A DNA stretch of 55,668 bases from Candidatus Baltobacteraceae bacterium (GCA_036559195.1 DATBTN010000027.1:1-55668); one strand, 5' to 3'; counted from the first letter of the stretch, positions 33,225 through 41,865 are shown. Made by a program: numbers and translations. The notes: a model not told the origin generated them from the letters alone.

Positions 33225-33940
33225 GCGTCGACCTTGTCCGCGTACGCGCGCAAAACAACGAGATTGCGACGCTCGTTTACGCACCGCGGCGACCGCGCAA
33301 CGTGTGGCTCGTCGCCGGCCACGGCTACTCCAGTTCCAAACACAATCTCGATTTTCTCTGCGGTTTTCTGGCAAGCCACGGCTTCGGCGTCGCCAGCCTC
33401 GATTTTCCGGGCCACAAACTGGGCGCGAGCGGCGGCACGCTGCGCGGCGTCGACGATCTGATCGACGCGATGTCGGCCGTCGTCGAGTACGTCGGGGAGC
33501 GCCACGTCGCGCCCGTCTACACGATGGGCCACAGCATGGGCGCGATGACGGCGCTCTTTACCGCCGGCCTGGACCGCTCGATCGCGGGTGCGATCGCGAT
33601 TGCGACCGGCTACGGGCGCCCGAGCGCTTTAGAATCCCTCAAGGCTGCGGGTGCGACCGACTTCCGCTCTTCGTATGTGACGGGAGTCTCGCTGCCCGAA
33701 CTGATCGAGGGCATCGACGCGCGATTTGCCGACGCCTTGCCGCGTTTGGAGGGCCGCCCGCAACTCTACGTAGCCGCCGATCGCGACGCGATGGTGAGCC
33801 GAGCAAGCGTTGAAGCACTCTACGACCGCGCTCGCGAACCAAAGCGTTTCGTGACCGTTTCGAGCGATCATACCTACGCGGGGGAGCATGCCCGGAGCAG
33901 CGTGTTGCAATGGCTGAACGACCTTCATCCTCGTCATTAG
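33185..33940 (+). CDS. alpha/beta hydrolase
   Basis: A 251-residue serine hydrolase. VWLVAGHGYSSSKHNLDFL holds the oxyanion region, GHSMGAMTAL the nucleophile elbow, VAADRDAMVS the acid, and SSDHTYAGEHA the histidine. The domain architecture is that of a serine esterase, thioesterase or lipase; the substrate is unknown. The start is uncertain: the TTG at 33185 overlaps moaE by 40 bases, while CTG at 33221 follows a GGAGAG and starts closer to conserved sequence. It is sandwiched between moaE and the MoeB-type gene, which it overlaps. Confidence 0.85.
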   Translation: MERKYRSHGESQLSVDLVRVRAQNNEIATLVYAPRRPRNVWLVAGHGYSSSKHNLDFLCGFLASHGFGVASLDFPGHKLGASGGTLRGVDDLIDAMSAVVEYVGERHVAPVYTMGHSMGAMTALFTAGLDRSIAGAIAIATGYGRPSALESLKAAGATDFRSSYVTGVSLPELIEGIDARFADALPRLEGRPQLYVAADRDAMVSRASVEALYDRAREPKRFVTVSSDHTYAGEHARSSVLQWLNDLHPRH

Positions 33941-35040
33941 CGGGCAGCCGCGCGTTGCGGCGCTATAGCCGCCACCTGCTCATTCCTGAAGTGGGGTTGG
34001 CGGGTCAGGAAAAACTCGCGTCTGCGCGCGTGCTCTGCATCGGCGCGGGCGGCCTCGGTTCGCCGGTGCTGCAGTATCTGGCGGCGGCCGGGGTCGGCCG
34101 CATCGGCGTGATGGATGACGACGTGGTCGACGAAACGAACCTGCAGCGTCAAACGCTTTTCGCAACCGCGGATATCGGCGCGTCCAAAGCGCGCGTGGCG
34201 GCGGAACGCCTGCTCGCGAGCAACCCGCAAATCGCGATCGATGCGATCCCGCTGCGCTTTACCGGCGAGAACGCACGCGACCTCGTCCGGCTGTACGACG
34301 TGATCGTCGATTGCACGGATCGCTTCGAGACACGCTATCTCGTCAACGACGCGTGCGCGCTCGAAGATAAGCCCGACGTGTACGGTTCGATCTTTCGATT
34401 CGACGGACAAGTGAGCGTGTTTTGGCGCGGCCGCGGAGCCTGTTACCGCTGCCTCTTTCCGGAGTCGCCTCCGCCGGGCACCGTTCCGACGTGCGCCGAA
34501 GGCGGCGTTCTCGGAGTGCTGGCCGGAATCGTCGGCACGATGCAAGCGAACGAAGTACTCAAACTCGTGTTGGGAATCGGCGAGCCGTTGATCGGGCGGT
34601 TGCTGCTCGTCGACGCGCTCGGCGGGCGCACCCGGGAACTGCATATCGATCGCGATCCGGCGTGTCCGCTTTGCGGAGAACATCCCACGATCGCGGGGGT
34701 GCGGCTCAACGAAGTGCCCGACGAGCCCTCCGGTGTCGTCGAGATCGCGATCGGCGCGCTCGATCGCGAACTCGAAGGAGCGACGCTGCTGGACGTTCGC
34801 GAGCCGCACGAGGCGGTGCTCGGCGTGCTCCCGGGCGCGGTCCACATCCCCGCGTCGGAGCTCGAGGCGCGCATGCACGAGTTGGATTCGGCACGACGCT
34901 ACATCGTCGCGTGCCGCGTTGGTGCGAAATCGCTCTGGGCCGTGCGGCGCCTGCGCGAGGCGGGGTTTGGCCGGCTCGCCCACCTCGAGGGCGGCCTGCT
35001 CGCGTACGCGGCCCAGGACCCGGCCTTCGCTTTCTTCTAA
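33910..35040 (+). CDS. MoeB/ThiF-type adenylyltransferase with C-terminal rhodanese domain
   Basis: A 376-residue E1-like enzyme that adenylates and sulfurates a ubiquitin-like carrier such as MoaD. Nucleotide-binding GAGGLGS (45-51), DETNLQRQ and a zinc site from CYRCLF and CPLC are typical. The C-terminal rhodanese domain (about 280-376) retains its active cysteine, Cys335 in YIVACRVGAKS, so sulfur transfer and adenylation are on one chain, as in MOCS3/Uba4 and in many bacterial ThiF/MoeB-R proteins. The position after moaDE supports MoaD as substrate; a ThiS or CysO role is possible. It overlaps the hydrolase by 31 bases. Confidence 0.93.
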   Translation: MAERPSSSSLAGSRALRRYSRHLLIPEVGLAGQEKLASARVLCIGAGGLGSPVLQYLAAAGVGRIGVMDDDVVDETNLQRQTLFATADIGASKARVAAERLLASNPQIAIDAIPLRFTGENARDLVRLYDVIVDCTDRFETRYLVNDACALEDKPDVYGSIFRFDGQVSVFWRGRGACYRCLFPESPPPGTVPTCAEGGVLGVLAGIVGTMQANEVLKLVLGIGEPLIGRLLLVDALGGRTRELHIDRDPACPLCGEHPTIAGVRLNEVPDEPSGVVEIAIGALDRELEGATLLDVREPHEAVLGVLPGAVHIPASELEARMHELDSARRYIVACRVGAKSLWAVRRLREAGFGRLAHLEGGLLAYAAQDPAFAFF

Positions 35041-35050
35041 GTGAGCCGGA

Positions 35051-35560
35051 ATGCTTGAAACGCGCCCAACGAAGTTCCCCGACGTCACGATCGTCGCGCC
35101 CGTCGTCTTCGCCGACGCGCGCGGATTGTTCAAGGAAGTATTTTCGCGAGGCGAATACGCGCGCATCGGGATCGCGTCGGCCTTCGTGCAAGACAACGTC
35201 TCGCTTTCGCGCAAGGGCGTGCTGCGCGGGCTGCACTACGACTTGCGCATGGGGAAGCTCGTGCAATGTCTGAGCGGACGGATCTTCGACGTATTTGTCG
35301 ACATGCGTGAGGGTTCGCCAACCCGCTACCGGTGGGATAGCATCGAACTCACGGGGGAGAATCATCTGCAAGTCTATCTGCCGCCCGGCTTCGCACACGG
35401 CTTTTACACGCTCTCCGACGAGGCCGTCGTCCTGTACAAGCAGAGCGCGACCTACGATCCGGCGTACGAGCGCGCGATCGGCTGGCGCGACGGGCGCATC
35501 GGCGTGACCTGGCCGCTCGACGGCGAGCCGATCCTGTCGCCCAAAGATGCCGCGTTATGA
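35051..35560 (+). CDS. rfbC: dTDP-4-dehydrorhamnose 3,5-epimerase family protein
   Basis: A 169-residue cupin epimerase of the RmlC/RfbC family, which makes dTDP-4-keto-L-rhamnose for surface polysaccharide. FADARGLFKEVF, FVQDNVSLSRKGVLRGLHYDL with His62, then GRIFDVFVDMREGSPTRYRW and LPPGFAHGFYTLSD are the family motifs. No rfbA, rfbB or rfbD genes are adjacent, so it is separated from its usual partners and could serve a related 3- or 5-epimerase reaction. It is coupled to the next gene by an ATGA overlap. Confidence 0.9.
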   Translation: MLETRPTKFPDVTIVAPVVFADARGLFKEVFSRGEYARIGIASAFVQDNVSLSRKGVLRGLHYDLRMGKLVQCLSGRIFDVFVDMREGSPTRYRWDSIELTGENHLQVYLPPGFAHGFYTLSDEAVVLYKQSATYDPAYERAIGWRDGRIGVTWPLDGEPILSPKDAAL

Positions 35561-36405
35561 CGCACAAACCATTTGGCGCGACGGGCGTCGGCGTGGCGGT
35601 CATCGGGCAAGGAACGTGGGATCTGCCGGAGTCGGGAGCACGCGCGGGCGAAGCCCAACGCGCGATTCGTCGCGGCATCGAACTCGGCTTGACGCACCTC
35701 GACACGGCCGAGATGTACGGCGGCGGCCGGGTCGAGGAACTGCTCGGTACCGCGATTGCCGGCATACCGCGCGAGCGCGTGTTCGTCACGAGTAAAGTGC
35801 TGCCGAGCAATGCCAGCTACCGGGGCACGATCGATGCCTGCGATCGAACGCTCCGGCGACTCGGGATCGAAATGCTCGATCTCTACCTCTTACACTGGCC
35901 GAGCAGCGAGCCGCTGGAGGAAACGATGCGCGCGCTCGAGGCACTGGTGCAGGCGGGCAAGACGCGGTTTATCGGAGTCAGTAACTTCGACGTGGACGAC
36001 ATGCGCGCGGCGCAGTCGTTTTTGCGGCGCGAAAAACTCGCCTGCAATCAAGTGCTCTATCACCTGCGCGAGCGTGGGATCGAGTTTCGCCTGCTTCCGT
36101 ATTGCGCGCGAGCCGGCATCGCCGTCGTGGCCTACACGCCGTTTGGCCGCGGCGCCTTTCCTCGCGATGCCGTCAAACCCGAGGGCGCGCTCGGTCGAAT
36201 CGCCGCCAAGCACGGACGTACGCCGCGTCAGGTCATTCTAAACTTTCTCACGCGCGAAGCAAACGTGTTCGCGATTCCGAAAGCTTCCAGCGCGCAACAC
36301 GTTGAAGAAAACGCCGGCGCGGCAGGGTGGGCGCTCGACGAGGACGACATCGCGCAGATCGAGGCGGCCTTTCCGGCCCACGATGGACCGCTCGCAACCA
36401 TTTGA
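35557..36405 (+). CDS. aldo/keto reductase
   Basis: A 282-residue NADPH-dependent oxidoreductase with a TIM-barrel fold. The catalytic tetrad is visible: Asp49 and Tyr54 (LTHLDTAEMYGGG), Lys80 (FVTSKVLP) and His113 (YLLHWP). IGVSNFDVDDM and the C-terminal IPKASSAQHVEENAGA bind NADP(H). The ATG overlaps the rfbC stop (ATGA). The queG start lies inside its 3' end. The substrate is unknown. Confidence 0.93.
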   Translation: MTHKPFGATGVGVAVIGQGTWDLPESGARAGEAQRAIRRGIELGLTHLDTAEMYGGGRVEELLGTAIAGIPRERVFVTSKVLPSNASYRGTIDACDRTLRRLGIEMLDLYLLHWPSSEPLEETMRALEALVQAGKTRFIGVSNFDVDDMRAAQSFLRREKLACNQVLYHLRERGIEFRLLPYCARAGIAVVAYTPFGRGAFPRDAVKPEGALGRIAAKHGRTPRQVILNFLTREANVFAIPKASSAQHVEENAGAAGWALDEDDIAQIEAAFPAHDGPLATI

Positions 36406-37537
36406 CCTCGCGCTCGTCAAGGATCGCGCGATCGCGCTCGCGCGCGAGCTGGGCGCCGCTGCCGTGCGCGTCGCCGCGGCATCGCCCGACGTGCAGACGC
36501 GCGACGCCATGCGCGCGGCTTTCGCACGTGATGATTTAGCCACGTGGAGCTACGACGAGTCGTACGCGCAACGCGCCAGCGCTCCGGAACACGTGTTGCC
36601 CGGAGCGCGTGCCGTCATCTGCGTTGCGATGCCCTACGCGACGCCGCCGCCGGATCGCGAACCGCTGCAGGGCCGGGTTTCGAACTACGCGTGGTCGGCG
36701 GATTACCACTATCGCCTACGGTCGCTGCTCGGAGCGGTTGCGGAACTTGTCGACGAACTCGCCGGCCGACCGGTCACGGCGATCGCGTGCGATACCAAAC
36801 CGCTCGCCGAGCGTGCGTTTGCCGCGCGTTCCGGATTGGGATGGGTCGGCAAACACACGAACCTCATCTCGCCGGAATCCGGTTCGTTCGTTTTTCTTGG
36901 CGAGGTCGTAACGACGCTCGATCTGCCGGTGGATTCGCCACTTCGCAAGTCGTGCGGAAGCTGCGCGCGATGTGTGAGCGCGTGCCCGACCGGAGCGTTG
37001 CGCGGCGACTACACGATCGATGCGACGCGCTGCATTGCGGACCTCAACCAACGCACCGACGCGATTCCGCGAGCGATGCGCCCGCTCGTCGGCGGTTGGG
37101 TGTGGGGCTGCGATCTCTGTCAACTCGCATGTCCGCCGACGCAGCGGGCGGCGGCATCCCCGGACGCTGCGAACCGCCCGCACTCGCCGGCCAGCGCGAC
37201 GCCCCAACTTCTCGAGCTGCTGCGCTTGCGCAGCAGTACGTTCAAGCGAACCTACGCCCCGACGGCGATGGGCTGGCGGGGGGCTGCCGTGTTGCGCCGC
37301 AATGCCGCGGTCGCGCTCGGGAACGCGCTCGATCGTTCGACCGTCACCGCACTCGCACGGGCATTGGATAGCGATCCGCACCCGTTGGTTCGCGGGCATG
37401 CGGCCTGGGCGCTCGGCCGTATCGGCTCGCCGCCGGCCCTCGACGCGCTGCGCCGGCGGGCTCGAATCGAGCCGGCGCCCGACGTTCGCGAGGAGATCGA
37501 GTCGGCGCTGGAACCCTACGAGCGCCCCGGGCGTTAG
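36383..37537 (+). CDS. queG: epoxyqueuosine reductase QueG
   Basis: QueG reduces epoxyqueuosine to queuosine in the wobble base of certain tRNAs, using cobalamin and two 4Fe-4S clusters. The 384-residue protein has the conserved acid Asp137 in ACDTKPLAERAFAARSGLGW, the cluster ligands CGSCARCVSACP (Cys191, 194, 197, 201), Cys217, and CDLCQLACP (Cys243, 246, 250). A C-terminal HEAT-like domain (about 325-384) matches the longer members. The ATG at 36383 overlaps the reductase gene by 23 bases. Confidence 0.94.
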   Translation: MDRSQPFDLALVKDRAIALARELGAAAVRVAAASPDVQTRDAMRAAFARDDLATWSYDESYAQRASAPEHVLPGARAVICVAMPYATPPPDREPLQGRVSNYAWSADYHYRLRSLLGAVAELVDELAGRPVTAIACDTKPLAERAFAARSGLGWVGKHTNLISPESGSFVFLGEVVTTLDLPVDSPLRKSCGSCARCVSACPTGALRGDYTIDATRCIADLNQRTDAIPRAMRPLVGGWVWGCDLCQLACPPTQRAAASPDAANRPHSPASATPQLLELLRLRSSTFKRTYAPTAMGWRGAAVLRRNAAVALGNALDRSTVTALARALDSDPHPLVRGHAAWALGRIGSPPALDALRRRARIEPAPDVREEIESALEPYERPGR

Positions 37538-37544
37538 GAACAAC

Positions 37545-38195
37545 ATGACCCGCACCGGACGATTTGTCGCGAGCGCCCTCGCCGTTTCCGCCCTCGCCCT
37601 CTCAACGTTTTCACCGAGTAGAGCGGCGGTCGATTCAAACGCGCTGCTCCAGCGAATGGGCCAGCTCAATCCGCACCTAAAAACGTACACGGCCTCGATT
37701 CACGCCGATGTCGATCTCCACGCGTTTCTCTCGCTGAGTCCGACGCTCGACGGAACGTACTATCACAAGGAGCCGGACAAAGACAAGCTCGTCTTTACGA
37801 GCGGCCTGCCCACGATCGCCAAACAATTCAGCAAGGTCTATCCCCATATCGACAACCCGTCGGAATGGGGCACCGTGTATGCGATCACGCCCGAAGGCGA
37901 CAACGGCACGACGACGACCTTGAAGCTCGTGCCGCGCAAGCAGAGCCGCGTCGACCATATCGACGTGAAAATCGACGACAAGCGCGCCACCATCGACGAA
38001 ATGCGTTGGACCTACACCGATGGCGGGTACGCACTGCTAGACCAGACCTATAGCCGGGTCGGCGGCAACTATCTGGTATCGCGCCAGACCGGCCACGTCG
38101 ATACCCCCCACTATACGGCGGACGTGAAATCGACCTTCAGCAACTTTAAACTCAACATTCCGATTTCGGACGCGGTATTCAAGGAAGATAGCTAG
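37545..38195 (+). CDS. LolA-like exported lipoprotein-carrier-fold protein
   Basis: A 216-residue periplasmic protein. A signal peptide ends SRA near residue 27. The mature part (LLQRMGQLNPHLKTYTASIHADVDLHAFLSLSPTLDGTYYHKEPDKDKLVF) has the start and spacing of LolA/LolB half-barrels, which shelter lipid anchors. C-terminal FKLNIPISDAVFKED is typical of LolA-like ends. Whether it is true LolA or an outer-membrane lipid-related relative (such as DUF2092-type proteins) cannot be decided. AGGAACAAC precedes the ATG. Confidence 0.75.
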   Translation: MTRTGRFVASALAVSALALSTFSPSRAAVDSNALLQRMGQLNPHLKTYTASIHADVDLHAFLSLSPTLDGTYYHKEPDKDKLVFTSGLPTIAKQFSKVYPHIDNPSEWGTVYAITPEGDNGTTTTLKLVPRKQSRVDHIDVKIDDKRATIDEMRWTYTDGGYALLDQTYSRVGGNYLVSRQTGHVDTPHYTADVKSTFSNFKLNIPISDAVFKEDS

Positions 38196-38206
38196 AAGCA
38201 GGCGCG

Positions 38207-39223
38207 ATGGCGCTGCGTACGATCGATCTCACGCGCGAACTCCTGGCCGATCAGTTCAGCCGGCCGATCACGTACCTGCGCGTTTCGGTCACCGATAAGT
38301 GCAACTTACGTTGCGTCTACTGCATGCCCGAAGCGGGCCTGCCCTGGCTGCCGAAAGCTGGGATTCTGACGTACGAGGAGATCGTGGCGCTCGTAGGCGC
38401 CGCCGCTTCGGTCGGGGTGCGCAGCGTTCGACTAACCGGCGGCGAGCCACTGGTCCGCCGCGATCTGCACCATCTCGTTCGCGAGCTAGCCGCCATCGAT
38501 GGAGTCGAGGATATCGCGCTCTCCACCAACGCGCTGCTGCTCGAGGAGCAGGTCGAATCGCTGGTTGAGGCCGGACTGACGCGCGTCAACATTTCACTCG
38601 ACACCCTGCGTGCGGACCGCTTCGAAGCAATCGCGCGACGCCCCGGCCTCGACCGAACGCTCGCCGGAATCGACGCGGCTATCGCCCACGGGCTCGCGCC
38701 GCTCAAACTTAACTGCGTCGTTATGCGCGGTCAGAACGACGACGAGATCGCCGATTTCGCCGAACTCACGCGCACGCGCCCGATCTTCGTGCGCTTCATC
38801 GAAGTGATGCCCGTTGAAGAAAACGCCGGCTTACAGCGCGACACCTATGTAAGCGCCGACGAGATTCTGGAGCGCGTGCGGGGGCTGGGCAAGATCGCGC
38901 CGAGCGCCGGCCCCGGCGGGAACGGCCCGGCGCGGTACTTCGCCTTCGCGGACGCCCCGGGGGCGGTCGGCGTGATCAGTCCGCTCTCGCACGACTATTG
39001 CGAAACCTGCAATCGCGTCCGCCTCACGGCCGACGGAAAGCTGCGGCTCTGCCTCTTCGGGGACTACGAAGTAGACCTGCGAACGCCCCTGCGCGCCGGT
39101 GCGAGCCGGGACGAGATCGCCGCCATTTTACGCTCCGCCATGCTCATCAAGCCCGAACGCCACCACCTACGCTTGGGGGAGCCCTCATCGCGAATGCGGG
39201 CGTTCAGCGAAATCGGCGGCTGA
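38207..39223 (+). CDS. moaA: GTP 3',8-cyclase MoaA
   Basis: MoaA is the radical-SAM enzyme that, with MoaC, turns GTP into cyclic pyranopterin monophosphate, the first step of molybdopterin synthesis. It has the radical-SAM ligands Cys32, Cys36 and Cys39 (TDKCNLRCVYCM), the SAM motif LTGGEPL, and the C-terminal second cluster CETCN plus LCLFG (Cys265, 268, 282). It ends in a Gly-Gly (SEIGG), as MoaA must to be active. It is 5 kb from moaD/moaE and no moaC lies in this window. Confidence 0.97.
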   Translation: MALRTIDLTRELLADQFSRPITYLRVSVTDKCNLRCVYCMPEAGLPWLPKAGILTYEEIVALVGAAASVGVRSVRLTGGEPLVRRDLHHLVRELAAIDGVEDIALSTNALLLEEQVESLVEAGLTRVNISLDTLRADRFEAIARRPGLDRTLAGIDAAIAHGLAPLKLNCVVMRGQNDDEIADFAELTRTRPIFVRFIEVMPVEENAGLQRDTYVSADEILERVRGLGKIAPSAGPGGNGPARYFAFADAPGAVGVISPLSHDYCETCNRVRLTADGKLRLCLFGDYEVDLRTPLRAGASRDEIAAILRSAMLIKPERHHLRLGEPSSRMRAFSEIGG

Positions 39224-39276
39224 AAGACGAAGGTCACAGGGGGCCGAATGGTAGCGTTACGAGATAAAGGGGGCCC

Positions 39277-39801
39277 ATGATGGAACAGGTCTACCTCACC
39301 GCCACCGAGGCTCCGGTCGCTCACGCCCGAGTCGATGCGCTCGTTCGCGAGCATCAAATGAAACTCGCGCGCTATCTGCGCCGGATGGTCGGCGACCCCG
39401 ACGTGGCGCTCGATATCGCCCAAGACGTATTTTTTGCGGCCTACCGCACGCTGCAGGCCGATCCCGATCGGCTGCTCACGGCCGGCTGGCTGTATCGGAC
39501 CGCTACCAACTCGGCCATCTCGTATTTGAGGAGAAAGAAGATTCTACGATTCACGCCGCTGGAACGCGATCAGGAAGTGCGCGGTTTGCGCATCGACGAG
39601 CGCAGCGCGGCGTCGATCGATTTGCAGATGGCGATGTCCCGCTTGCCGGGCGATCAGGCGTCGGCCATCATGCTCACGAGCTACGCCGGCTACTCGTCGC
39701 AAGAAGCCGCGGCGATCTTAGGTACCTCCGCCGATGCCGTTCGTCAACGCGTCTGTCGCGCGATGAAGACGCTGCGAACCGTGATGTCGGAGCGTGAATG
39801 A
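39277..39801 (+). CDS. ECF-type RNA polymerase sigma factor
   Basis: A 174-residue sigma-70-family factor containing only regions 2 and 4. Region 2 is ALVREHQMKLARYLRRMVGDPDVALDIAQDVFFAAYRTL and GWLYRTATNSAISYLRRKK; region 4 is LPGDQASAIMLTSYAGYSSQEAAAILGTSADAVRQRVCRAMKTLR. AAAGGGGG precedes the ATG; a second ATG one codon later is equally possible. It overlaps the downstream anti-sigma gene by four bases (ATGA), the normal sigma/anti-sigma arrangement. Confidence 0.95.
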   Translation: MMEQVYLTATEAPVAHARVDALVREHQMKLARYLRRMVGDPDVALDIAQDVFFAAYRTLQADPDRLLTAGWLYRTATNSAISYLRRKKILRFTPLERDQEVRGLRIDERSAASIDLQMAMSRLPGDQASAIMLTSYAGYSSQEAAAILGTSADAVRQRVCRAMKTLRTVMSERE

Positions 39802-40853
39802 CCGATAGACTTCACGATCGAGCGGAGATGCTCGCGGGCGCAATCGCTCTGGGCGAGGCGACCGACGGCGAACGACGCGAGTATCGGCAACATCTTGCCG
39901 GCTGCTCGACTTGTTTGCAGGCGCTGGGAGGCGAGCACGAACTCGAACGTACCGCGGCGATCGTGGGAGCCGCACGCGAGTGCGAAGTGTGGCAGCCCGA
40001 TCTGAGCGACGCCGTCGCATCGAAGATGCAGGCGCGTAAACGCGTCTGGCGCTTTGGATTGAGCGTTCTCGGAATCTGTCTTGCGGTTTCATTCGTCTTG
40101 CACGTCGCGATTGCGAGCGGCCTCGCACATTTGACGCCGACGCTCGCCGATCCGCTGGTCTTGAATTACGGCGGCATGCGTATCGCGCTCGAACGCCGGG
40201 GACCGGTGCCGAAATCGCCGCCGCCGGTCGCGCAACGCCGAATGGTCGTCGTGCATAACGTCGTGCAACTCTCGCGCGCGCCGGTTGCGAATGTGGCGCC
40301 AGCGACCGATCGCGGAAGCAAAGCCGAGCCGACCTCCGCGCCGCGGCAGATCGCCGCGGCCATCGTGCATCCCGATCCGCAAACGGCCGATCCCACGGGC
40401 GCGCAGAGCAACGTGCCGATCTGGCGCCGCGGCGCCGGCGCCGATACCTGGCATACGATCGCGAAGACCACGACGACCGCGTTTACGGAGAGCGCCCCTC
40501 AGGTCATGAACGGACGCCTGGAGTCGATTCAAATCGCGGCTACCTACACCACGCGAGACGCCGCGCCCATCGGCGGCGATACGGCAATCAACCCGCAGCC
40601 GCCGATGATCGCTACCGACGAGGGCGCGCAAGGGACCGCGGTCTTTGCGGTCTCCATTGACGAACGCGGCGTTCCGACAAAATGCACGATCACGAAATCG
40701 TCGAACTACCCGGTACTCGATACGACCGTCTGCAGCGCGGCGATGAAAGCGCATTACACGCCCAAAACCGTGAACGGCAAAGCCGTCCCAGGCGTGTACA
40801 CCGACGCCTTCACGTTCCGCAACGACAACGGCACCGAAGGCCTCTCCAACTAG
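39798..40853 (+). CDS. anti-sigma factor fused to a TonB C-terminal domain
   Basis: A 351-residue protein with an uncommon combination. The cytoplasmic N-terminus carries the zinc anti-sigma motif HLAGCSTC (His32, Cys36, Cys39). A membrane helix follows (about 86-107). A Pro/Ala-rich periplasmic linker leads to a TonB-like C-terminal domain (about 265-343: GTAVFAVSIDERGVPTKCTITKSS, then VNGKAVPGVYTDAFTF), in which two cysteines (296 and 312) may pair. The ECF factor it overlaps by four bases is its likely target. The layout could couple TonB-box binding to sigma release; that is inference. It precedes the repeat cluster. Confidence 0.88.
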   Translation: MTDRLHDRAEMLAGAIALGEATDGERREYRQHLAGCSTCLQALGGEHELERTAAIVGAARECEVWQPDLSDAVASKMQARKRVWRFGLSVLGICLAVSFVLHVAIASGLAHLTPTLADPLVLNYGGMRIALERRGPVPKSPPPVAQRRMVVVHNVVQLSRAPVANVAPATDRGSKAEPTSAPRQIAAAIVHPDPQTADPTGAQSNVPIWRRGAGADTWHTIAKTTTTAFTESAPQVMNGRLESIQIAATYTTRDAAPIGGDTAINPQPPMIATDEGAQGTAVFAVSIDERGVPTKCTITKSSNYPVLDTTVCSAAMKAHYTPKTVNGKAVPGVYTDAFTFRNDNGTEGLSN

Positions 40854-40861
40854 TTCTCTGG

Positions 40862-41302
40862 ACTCATCGAAGCACGAGCCTTTCGAGGCGATGTGCGCGC
40901 CGACTCGCGTCCTTCGACAAGCTCAGGATGACAAAGAGCGGGGCAACCCTATGATAAAAAGCGCCGTTACCCTTCGCGTTGTCATGCTGAGCTTGTCGAA
41001 GCATGAGCCTTTCGAAGCGAACGTGCGCGACAACTCGCGCCCTTCGACAGGCTCAGGATGACAAAGAGCGGGGTCACCCTATGGCAAAGAGCGGGACACC
41101 TATGACAAAGAGCGGGGCCACCCCATGATAAAAAGAGGCGTTGCCATTCGCGTTGTCATGCTGAGCTTGTCGAAGCATGGGACTTTCGAGAGCGATGTGC
41201 GCGGCGACTCGCGTCCTTCGACAGGCTCAGGATGACAGGGAGCGGGCGGCGTTGTCATGGTGAGCTTGTCGAACCATGTCCTTCGACAAGCTCAGGATGA
41301 CA
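40862..41302. repeat. cluster of palindromic interspersed repeats with internal 22-bp tandem repeats
   Basis: This gene-free stretch of about 460 bases is nearly all repeat. Forward units TGTCATGCTGAGCTTGTCGAAGCATG lie at 40980-41005, 41154-41179 and, variant, 41253-41278. Inverted units CCTTCGACARGCTCAGGATGACA lie at 40911-40933, 41041-41063, 41215-41237 and 41280-41302. Between them is a conserved TTTCGARGCGA...ACTCGCG spacer. The forward and inverted units pair as imperfect hairpins. After 41063 a 22-bp element (CTATGRCAAAGAGCGGGG plus four bases) is tandemly repeated about three times and explains the 130 versus 174 bp period. No terminator or other gene is seen. Confidence 0.92.
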
Positions 41303-41314
41303 AAACGTTTGGGT

Positions 41315-41827
41315 TTAGTCGATTGATTTGCGGAAGAAGGCGAGCATTTTGTTCGGCTCGGCCATGATGCGGAACTCCTCGAAGCCCCAGCTCTTGGCTT
41401 GACGCAGCGCTTTGTTTTGGTTCATCGGCAGGAGGAACGTCAGCGTGTGAACCTGGCGTTTCTGCGCGAGTTTCTGCACCTCTTCGACGAGTTGCGTTCC
41501 GACTTCGGGCGGCGCGGCGGCGCTCAGGCGTAGGCCGTCCATCATGGCGATGTCCGAGCCGTTCGCGGCCTCCGGATCCGAATAGCCGAGCGGAAACGCG
41601 AAGACGAGCTGAACCATGCCGAGCAAACCGCTGGCGTCCTCGGCAATAAAGATCGCGCGCCGGCCGGCTTGCTGTTCGGAGAGCCACTTGACGATGCGTT
41701 GCGACCACGTCTCTCGCGGAGGGTTCGGGCCGGTGATCACGCCTTCGGCGAGCAGTCGCGTGATATCGCGCGACTGCGCGAAACGAATAAAAATCTTTCG
41801 GGCGACCACGGTCTTTAAACTACGCAA
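41315..41827 (-). CDS. GNAT-like acetyltransferase
   Basis: A 170-residue protein with GNAT features: an N-terminal strand and helix (IFIRFAQSRDITRLLAEG), a central IFIAEDASGLLGMVQLVFAFP, and RLSAAAPPEVGTQLVEEVQKLAQKRQVHTLTFLLPMNQNKALRQAKSWGFEEF, the typical acetyl-CoA helix and terminal strand. The usual RxxGxG/A pyrophosphate loop is weak, so the activity is uncertain. The TTG at 41827 or GTG at 41809 could be the start. The stop sits immediately beside the last repeat unit. Confidence 0.78.
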   Translation of the reverse strand: MRSLKTVVARKIFIRFAQSRDITRLLAEGVITGPNPPRETWSQRIVKWLSEQQAGRRAIFIAEDASGLLGMVQLVFAFPLGYSDPEAANGSDIAMMDGLRLSAAAPPEVGTQLVEEVQKLAQKRQVHTLTFLLPMNQNKALRQAKSWGFEEFRIMAEPNKMLAFFRKSID

Positions 41828-41865
41828 GTGGGGAGAAGCCCACCTTTTGGCAAACTCGCGCCCCC

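Noticed and set aside
40862-41302. CRISPR array
   Set aside because: Units alternate in orientation, the spacing is uneven, spacers are themselves conserved, and no cas gene is near.
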